A stretch of DNA of 64,000 nucleotides. Origin: Areca catechu (lineage: Eukaryota > Streptophyta > Magnoliopsida > Arecales > Arecaceae). The notes under the pieces were generated by a model. It searched no databases, was not told the origin of the DNA, and worked only from the letters and a program-made list of their open reading frames with translations. This document shows positions 57,040 to 64,000 of this stretch, piece after piece (the stretch's first letter is position 1; every line of letters begins with the position of its first letter). The stretch is taken from positions 61,126,748 through 61,190,747 of the forward strand of contig CM038038.1 in NCBI GenBank assembly GCA_021397845.1, given 5' to 3'. The translations under genes were made by a program, and so were the position numbers.

Positions 57040-58417
57040 GATGACCCCAAGTTCTCTTCTAATCATACTGAATCGATCTTCTTAAAGAGGCTTAGTCAAT
57101 ATGTCAGCTAGTTGTATTTCAGTTCAAACAAATTCATGCATAATATGATTATTTTCAACATGATTTCTAATAAAATGATGCCTAATTTTAATATGCTTAC
57201 TTTTAGAGTGCTGAATAAGATTTTTAGTTAAATTTATAGTACCAGTGTTATCACATCTTATGTGTGTCTTAATTAGTTTGACTCCAAAATCTTCAAGTTG
57301 TTGCTTAATCCACAAGATTTGAGCACAACAACTTCCTGCTATAATATACTCAGCCTCAACTGTGGATAGTACAACTGAAATTTGTTTCTTGCTAAACCAA
57401 GAGATTAAGTTAACTCCATGAAATTAACAAGTTCCACTATGCTTTTTCTATCTAATTTATAACCCAGCAAAATCAGCATCAGAATATCCAATTAAATTAA
57501 TAGATGAATCTCTAGAATATCACAAACTAATATCAATTGTACCAGATAAGTATTTAAATATGCACTTAATAGCCAACAAATGAGATTCTTTAGGATCAGA
57601 TTGATATCTAGCATACATACGAACACTAAATATGATATCTGGTCTACTAGCAGTCAAATATAATAAAGAGCCAATCATTCCTCTATATAATTTATGATCA
57701 ATTGATTTATCATGTTCATCCTTATCAAGTTTACAAGAGGGGCTCATAGGTGTACCTATTGATCTAGTAGTCTTCATCCCAAACTTCTTTAAAATTTCTC
57801 TTGTATAGTTAGCTTGGTTAATGAAGATTTCATCTTTGGTTTGCTTGATTTTGAGTTCGAGAAAAAAGTTGAGTTCTCCCATCATGCTCATTTCGAACTC
57901 TCCCTGCATTAGCATGGCAAACTCTTGACAAAGAAGTTTATTAGTAGCACCGAATATAATGTCATCAACATAAATTTATACTACTAATAAACCATCATTT
58001 TTCTTTTTAGAAATAATGTAGTGTCAACATGGCCTCTAGAGAAATTATTTTAAATTAAAAACTTGCTGAGTCTTTCATACTATGCCGGGGTACTTGTTTT
58101 AAACCATAAAGTACTTTGTGTAGCTTAAAAACATGATCAGGATGTGCATGATTTTCAAATCCAGGTGGTTGTTCAACAAACTCTTCGTCGATAATAAAAT
58201 CATTTAGAAAAGCACTTTTAACATCCATTTGAAATAATTTGAAGCTCATAAAATATGCAAATGCTAAAAGTAATCTAATTATCTCGAGTCTAGCAACAGG
58301 AGCAAAGGTTTCATCAAAATCAATTATTTCTTCCTGATTATAGCCTTTGGTAACTAGCCTAGCTATATTTCTAGTTACAATACTATTTTTATCCAATTTA
58401 TTCCTAAATATCCATTT
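57040..58417 (-). pseudogene. F pol, RT C-terminal half and RNase H
   Basis: Continues the RT from the other side of H. KWIFRNKLDKN, GYNQEEIIDFDETFAPVARLE, MDVKSAFLNDF (58055-58420), then frame damage at the catalytic region (58000-58050, YVDD-type motif only partly readable near 57960-57980). Then GELNFFLELKIKQ, PMSPSCKLDKDE, SLLYLTASRPDIIFSV (57520-57915) and RNase H with CDNTGTINLTKN and QLADILTKPL (57060-57315). Confidence 0.85.
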
Positions 58418-60024
58418 TGATGGGGATCCAAGGCAGGTCCAGGTATTTTTCTATTTTTTCTTATTTTCTCAGAATTTGTTACTTTTCTATTCCTGCTATT
58501 CCGACTATCCCCGCTATTCTGGTTTTATTCTTGGTTTATCCCTGAGTTATCATAGTTTTATTCCATCTTCACTGTCTTTATCCCATGGTTTTAAAACGAA
58601 TTTCAAAACCTTAGCCTCCACCCCGCCGGTCCTAGATCCAGGCCGCCCGATCCCCGGCCGCCACCACCGAACCGTCGCCGGTGCTCGTCGGCCCCTACCC
58701 TCGTCAGAGAAGCTGCCGTCACCGCCCCACGCTCGTGGGAAGATGAAAGGACGTGGAGGCGTCCGCTCGCCATGGCCCACGGCCGCCGCCGCCAATGCCA
58801 CCGCCGGCCCGCTGCCCGCCGCCGTTCCTGCCACCCGCCGGCCCTCGCCCGGGAACCGATGTGGTCCGCCACCATCCACGCCCGTGGGAAGATGAACGGA
58901 CGCGGGAGGCGTCCGTCCGCCCACGTGCACCCCTGCACCGTCACCGCCGTTGCCGCCGCCGCTCGCACGTCCGTCGGCCACCATCGCGCCGGCCCCGGCC
59001 GTCCTCGCCGTCCACCGGCCACTCTGGTGCCCTGAGGTCTCCCACGGCCGTGGGAGACCAAACGGCACGCCCTGGGGCGTGCCGTGCCATTCTTGCATCG
59101 CCTCGCCCGCAGCCCGTCGCCAGCCGTCCGCCGGCCCGTTCACCACCCGCTGGTGTTCCGCCAGAGACCGTTCTTCCCTTCCACAATCGTGAGTTTGTGT
59201 TTGCATGGATTTCAGAGCGGCCCATATTTCAGAGCAACATGCTTTCTGGAGTAGATTATCAAAGCCAACACGCTCTTCAGAGCATATCAGCACTATTTTT
59301 GATGCAACACGAATTTTGATGTAATTTATTTTTCTTTTTTAGTTTTCTTAGAGGCTAAGAAACTGAGGGTTTTGGTTTTTCTATATAAAGGCCCCCTCTC
59401 CCCTTGTAATAATCAGAGAGAGTTGATATAGATTTTTGGGTTGGTTCCGGTTCCTATTTTGGGCTGAGGCCCATTTTTCTTCGTTCCCTGCTAAGTGCAT
59501 TATGGGTTCGATGAGGGGTGTGAGACGTTCCCTGCTGTGTGCATTATGGGTTCGATGAGCATCCTAGTTATCCCCTATCTCGTCTTCTTTATCTCCTCGT
59601 GTCCTTCGAGAGTCATCCTAGCGCATCTATGTGAGAGCCCTGCTGTGTGCATTATGGGTTCGATGGGAGCTCAGGGTAGTTGGTGCTGTGACCCCTTTGG
59701 CAGGGTAGCTTTATGCTTAGGGTAGCTGGTGCAGTGATCCCTCGGGAGGGTAGCTTTAGGCTTTGACCCCTGACTTTCTGCGTGCGTTCCCCGCTAGAGT
59801 GAGTCTCAGGGCCATGAGTTCCACTTCCCGGTCCCCCATCTTCATCCTTCCTTCGCCACATCCACCCAGAAAATTGAAAACAAAAGAGATCAGCTGTCTT
59901 AGAATTTTAGTGTCAGTATGCCCTAGTCCTGGGAGGCTTCTTAGCCCTCCCACGGTCCTAGTTTGTTTAGTTGTTTCACTGTTTTTCAAATAACCAGGTT
60001 ATATCGATACTTCGTCCCGCATCA
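58418..60024. mobile_element. Element H: GC-rich solo LTR (or small non-autonomous LTR element) in F RT
   Basis: 1607-bp block starting TGATGGGGATCC and ending GTCCCGCATCA, with perfect TSD cattt (58413-58417 and 60025-60029). It splits the F RT exactly inside GTK-W, so the boundaries are certain. No gag-pol. 58610-59170 is strongly GC- and CpG-rich with two copies of cgtgggaagatgaa(a/c)gga about 148 bp apart. A plus-strand TATA box tctatataaaggcc lies at 59380-59393. 59484-59665 has three copies of ctgtgtgcattatgggttcg, and 59668-59761 two copies of agggtagctggtgc-type units. The ends, read on minus, resemble chromovirus LTR ends, but the TATA favours plus; orientation is left open. Confidence 0.75.
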
Positions 60025-60029
60025 CATTT

Positions 60030-61780
60030 TGTGCCAATAATAGAAATATTAGATGGTCTTTCTATTAGTATCCAAATATTGTTTCTTTCAAACTGATTTA
60101 ATTCTTCTTGCATGGTATTAATCCAATTAGGATCTTTTTCAACATCTTGAAAATATTTTGGTTCAACTTGAGAAACAAACGTAATATAATCACATTCATT
60201 TCTAATTGAAGATCATGTTCTTATCCCTTTTGATGGATCACCTAGGATTAACTCCTTAGGATGTCCATGAGCGTATCTCCACTCCTTGGATAGATCTTGA
60301 TGCTTTGGTATGGATTATATGGCTTCTTCTCTTTCACTGATCTTCTTCATTTTGTTGAGAAGGTTGATCATCCAATGTTTGATTCTTTAACTTTTCAGCA
60401 CCTGACATGCATCAGAAGTATCCTCTTTTCTAGAAGATTTATTAGTAGATTTTTTAAAGACTACATGTACTGACTCCTTTACTACTAAAGTTCTCTTATT
60501 AAAAATTCTAAATACTCTGCTTGATGTAGAGTATCCTAAGAAGATACCTTCATCAGACTTGGCATCAAATTTTTCTAAATTATCTTTACCATTATTCATG
60601 ATAAATATTTACAACCAAAAACATGAAAATACTTTAAAGTTGATTTTCTTTGATTCCCAAACTCATATGAAGTTTTCTTTAAAATTGAATGAATTAAAAT
60701 ATGATTTTAAATATAACAAGCGATTTTAACTGCTTCAACCTAAAAATATATTGGCAAATCATTTTTACAAAACATGGTGCGTGCCATTTCTTCTAAAGTA
60801 TGATTTTTCCTTTCTACAATCCCATTCTGTTAAGGTGTCTTTGGTGCAAAAAAATTGTGTTCAATTCCTTTTTCATTGCAAAAGTTTTTAAAATCTTGAT
60901 TTTCAAATTCAAAACAATGATCACTATGAATGCAAATAATTAAAGTATATTTTTCATTTTAAACATTTTAGTAAAACTTCATAAATGCTGAAAATGATTC
61001 ATCTTTGTGAGTAAGAAATAAAATCCATGTAAACCGTGAAAAATTATCCAGTATAACTAATCCATATCTCTTACCTCCTATGCTAGATGTCCTAGTTGGT
61101 CCAAAGAGATCCATATTGAATAGTTCTAATGGCCTAGAAGTTGTAATAAAACTTTTAGTTTTGAAAGATGTTTTTACTTATTTTCTAAATTGGCATGCTT
61201 CAAAAATTTTATCTTTCTCAAAACTAAGTTTTGGTAAGTCTCTTACTAAATCCTTTTTGTAAAGTTTTGATAGTAAATACATGCTTGCATGACCGAATCT
61301 ACGATGCCAAAACCAACTAATCTCATTAATAGTGGAATTCATTGCATCCAGGCACTCTCCATTAGGCAAAGATAGATTATCCAAATCAACAAGATAGATA
61401 TTACCATACATTTTTCCAATGAATTTCACTCCTATTTTATCAGGACTAGAAATCATGCAAAATGATGATTCAAAAATAACATGAAAACCTTCATCTCAAA
61501 ATTGGCTATTACTAAGAAGATTATGTTTTAAACCTTCAACTTAAAGAATATTATCAATCCAAGTAGAAGGAGAGATGTGAACCTTACCAATACCAATAAT
61601 TTTTCCTTTACCACTATCACCAAAGGTTACCCTCCCTCCATTTATTATTTCAATAGAGCTGAATTGCTTCACATCTCCTGTCATGTGTCTTGACCAACCA
61701 CTATCAAGATACCATAATCTTTTATTTTCGTTGGTTGCAAGACATACCTGCAAAACAAATTAAGTTTTATTTTTAGGTAC
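60030..61780 (-). pseudogene. F pol, protease, integrase and RT N-terminus
   Basis: Minus-strand copia pol. Protease LWYLDSGWSRHMTG (about 61680-61720), where the usual Cys after SG is Trp. Pre-integrase HRRFGHAS and CQFRK region (61178-61456). The integrase core is decayed (60600-61080; RT-side C-terminus EKFDAKSDEGIFLGYS at 60387-60599). Then DPNWINTMQEELNQFERNNIW and ISIIGTK up to the H insertion. Many stops and frame changes. Confidence 0.82.
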
Positions 61781-63186
61781 CCAAGCCAACTTAGGTCCTT
61801 TAGGGTTAGTATTAAAAGTGGTTCCTTTTGGAACCCAAATCTTTCTAGAATCATTAATTTTTAATAAATTACATTGAAAAGCCTTATGACCTACTCTTTT
61901 GCAAGAAAAGCATGTAATGCTAGATGATGCAGGTACAAAGAGATTTTTGAAATACTTTTGCTATTTTTGAGGTCTATAACCTAATCTAACTTTATTAAAA
62001 ATAGCACTTTGATTGTTTAAAAGAAGATTTAACTTTTCATAACTATATGTGAACTTTTAAATAAATAGTTTTATCTTATCAAGCTCATCTTTATATTGCT
62101 TATTTTTTATTTCAAGATCTTTATAGTTCTTCAAAAGTTCATTATTTGAAACAATTGTTTTAGATCCTTTTAAAACTTCATTTTTCATAGATAAAGCTTT
62201 GTTTTTCTTTTCTAAAACATCAATTTTATTTTTTAAATCATTGATTTTATTTAAAAGAGTAGTGTTTTCATATGAAAAGGTGTTTGCATGCTTTTTCAAC
62301 ATTCTATTTTCAGAAATCATCACCTTATGGTCATGTATCAATTCATCAAATGCAATTCTTAATTCATCAAAAGTATAATCTATTTCAAGATCTGAATGTA
62401 CCTCTTCTTCTTTATGTTGTAGTGCCATGAAACATAGATTGGCGACTTCAGTTAGTTCTTCATCTGAACTGGAGTCCTCACCGTCACTCCAAGTCACCAT
62501 CATTACCTTATTTCTAAGCTTTTTCTTTGATTTCTTTAGGAGAGGGTAGTCATACTTGTAGTGTCCAGGCTTCTTACATTCGAAGTAAATAGGCAGTTTC
62601 TTCTCCTTTTCTTTTTCTTTCTCCTTTTTTTTTGTCCTTTCCTTTGCTTGGTTGAAACTTTTTCTTGTAAGGAAATTTATTTCTCCTCATGAATCTTCTA
62701 AATTTTCTTGCTAGAAGAGCTTCCTCACTCTCATTATCATCTTCTTCTTCTAATTCTTCTTTTGAGGATTTTTCTTATGTTGTTGACTTGAAAGCTATCC
62801 CTTTTTTCTTCCTGTACAAATCCATAGACCTTTGTTTCAAATTTAGCTCATAAGTCATGAGCGATCCTACTAGTTGCTCCAATGGTAGTTTGTCAACATC
62901 TTTGGCTTCTTGTATGGCTGTTACCTTTGGATCCCAAGATGTTGGAAGTGACCTAAGAATTTTGTTAACAAGATCGGCATTAGACATAATTTTATCTAAA
63001 CTTCTCATGCTATTTACAATGTTTGTGAATCTAGTGTACATGTCAGTGATAGATTCATTTGGTTTCATGAGGAACATCTCATAAGTGTGCACTAACATGT
63101 TAACTTTAGTGTTCTTCACTTGGTCAGTACCCTCATGGGTAATCTCAAGTGTCCCACATTTCTTTGGTAGATGTGCAAGTAGAAAT
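61781..63186 (-). pseudogene. F gag, 5'-truncated by G
   Basis: Reads from 63186 down: STCTSTKEMWDTLEITHEGT, then 62775-63119 (RFTNIVNSM, SLPTSWDPKVTAIQEAK, LVGSLMTYEL). A knuckle near 62560 reads YFECKKPGHYKYDY, with both outer Cys changed to Tyr. Then an acidic segment (DGEDSSSDEELTE) and a Lys/Asn/Glu-rich coiled coil (62057-62350). The N-terminus is beyond the G insertion. Confidence 0.82.
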
Positions 63187-64000
63187 TATTAACCCCACAA
63201 GTCATTTTGATGATAACCAAACATTGGAGCATGTACATTTATTTCTAACAACTCTTCAAGTGTTTGACAAGTTTTTGTAGGGTGAGTTTCATGTTCAAAC
63301 TTCAACTCCTACTCTCATATTTTCTTGCTTGAGTTGTGTTGTAAGTGTTAATGTAAAGAAGAACCCAATAAAAAATGCTAAGAAAATTCAACTAAAAGGG
63401 TTACTTCTATAAGCGTGTGTGCCTTAGATTTTGTTTTTGAGTTGGTTTGTGTGAAATTATAAAAGAGTTGGTGAAAGTTTACTTTAAGTTCAAATTGTAA
63501 AAATCCTGAAGAAGACACTCGAGCCGATCCCAAGAAAAGAAGAGCTGACTCTGCTTACTGGCATGTAGCACGGATTATGGAATGCAGCAATCCGAGCCGA
63601 CTCGATCGAAAGCGAGCCAACTCCATGGAATCTGAGTCGACTAGAATCTGTCCGAGTGACTCCTCCAGAGTCCATTTTCTGAAGTTTTCTGAGAGCAGCC
63701 AGCCAAGCCGACCCGAACTAGAAAGAGCTAACTCCGCCATACCTAATTCTGACCGTCTAAGAAAGTGAGCCGACCCGAACTGCTTTGAGCCAACTCTTCC
63801 AAAGTAAGATTTTTCGAACCTAAGAAGAAGAGCCGACCTGAGCTGAAGAGAGCCGACTCTTCGAGTTTAAGATTCAAGTTTGAGCTGACCCAAGTTGAAA
63901 AGAGCCGACTCATCCCGAGTGTTGTTTTGTGCCTTGAGACACAGAGCCGACTACATTGAGGATTTGGCAACTCGACCCATTGACTCGAAGAATCCGAGCT
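63187..64000 (+). mobile_element. Element G: Sirevirus 5' LTR, cut by the window end
   Basis: Starts tattaaccccacaagtcattttgatgataac, matching the C LTR start tgttgacccctgaagtgattttgatgataac (TG mutated to TA). Continues with the same order as C (aacattggagcatg, aactcttcaa, gacaagtttttgtag) and a dense AGCCGACT/GAGCCGAC cluster (63515-64000). It is on + and belongs to the C family or a sister. Candidate left TSD gaaat (63182-63186); the other end is outside. Confidence 0.8.

Larger units (their letters stand above)
15974..63186 (-). mobile_element. Element F: Sirevirus-type Ty1/copia, cut by six later insertions
   Basis: Minus-strand element whose pieces read, from high to low coordinates: gag (63186-61780), protease/integrase/RT (61780-60030), [H], RT/RNase H (58417-57040), spacer, env-like N-terminus (56560-55411), [D], env-like middle (29840-29670), [B], env-like C-terminus (20509-20131), polypurine-rich 3' region (20130-19189), 3' LTR (19188-15974, containing S1). 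Frames and motifs resume correctly on the far side of each insertion, which confirms the order. The 5' LTR and gag start are beyond the window because G interrupts gag at 63187. Confidence 0.85.

Noticed and set aside
58550..59319. Overlapping long frames on both strands (up to 247 codons), Gly/Arg/Pro/Ala-rich
   Set aside because: Stops are rare in GC-rich DNA, so several frames stay open at once; no domain is visible and the block lies within LTR-like element H.

Overview
The window is plant nuclear DNA made almost entirely of nested LTR retrotransposons. I found no cellular gene, rRNA or tRNA gene. Evidence: gag-pol reading frames of two superfamilies, LTR pairs with TG..CA ends, 5-bp target-site duplications (TSDs), and primer-binding sites matching plant tRNA 3' ends. 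Sirevirus-type Ty1/copia elements (env-like ORF after pol, repeated polypurine tracts before the 3' LTR) together with Ty3/gypsy chromoviruses fit a large, repeat-rich angiosperm genome. A monocot such as a palm is plausible, but I cannot prove the species.

Layout (my letters). K, the outermost element, is a decayed Sirevirus on + (pol and env-like remains 13424-15973). J, an internally deleted gypsy element on - (1-3928 and 12381-13423), sits in K pol. A, a chromovirus on - (3929-12375, TSD ggatg), sits in the J LTR. F, a Sirevirus on - (15974 to 63186), sits in the K env-like ORF and is cut by six later insertions: solo LTR S1 (17555-19123, TSD acatg) in its 3' LTR; chromovirus B (20510-29664, TSD ctctg) and copia element D (29841-55410) in its env-like ORF; H, an apparent GC-rich solo LTR (58418-60024, TSD cattt), in its reverse transcriptase; and Sirevirus G (63187 to window end) in its gag. 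D is itself split in both LTRs: Sirevirus C (30092-41304, TSD catac/catag) in the 5' LTR and chromovirus E (46752-55262, TSD catat) in the 3' LTR. Insertions are therefore stacked four deep (K > F > D > C or E).

How the parts work. Chromoviruses A, B and E share one plan: LTR, initiator-Met tRNA primer site, a leader of about 1 kb, then a single gag-pol frame (zinc knuckle, protease, RT, RNase H, integrase, chromodomain); in B and E the frame runs into the 3' LTR. B is the best preserved (one stop codon and one frameshift seen), E has three stops, A is clearly broken. The Sireviruses share LTR, initiator-Met primer site, gag with zinc knuckle and coiled coil, pol (protease, integrase, RT, RNase H), an env-like ORF and polypurine tracts. 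None of these elements looks autonomous as it stands.

The most interesting signals are non-coding: a tandem array of small hairpins with changing stems and a fixed GAGCC-like loop in the transcribed part of three Sirevirus LTR families; a hairpin with compensating base changes in the chromovirus leaders, also present in otherwise different J; a triplicated LTR-end/primer-site module carried in both LTRs of B; and family-specific palindromic repeats found both in Sirevirus LTRs and in the pol-env spacer of the same family.
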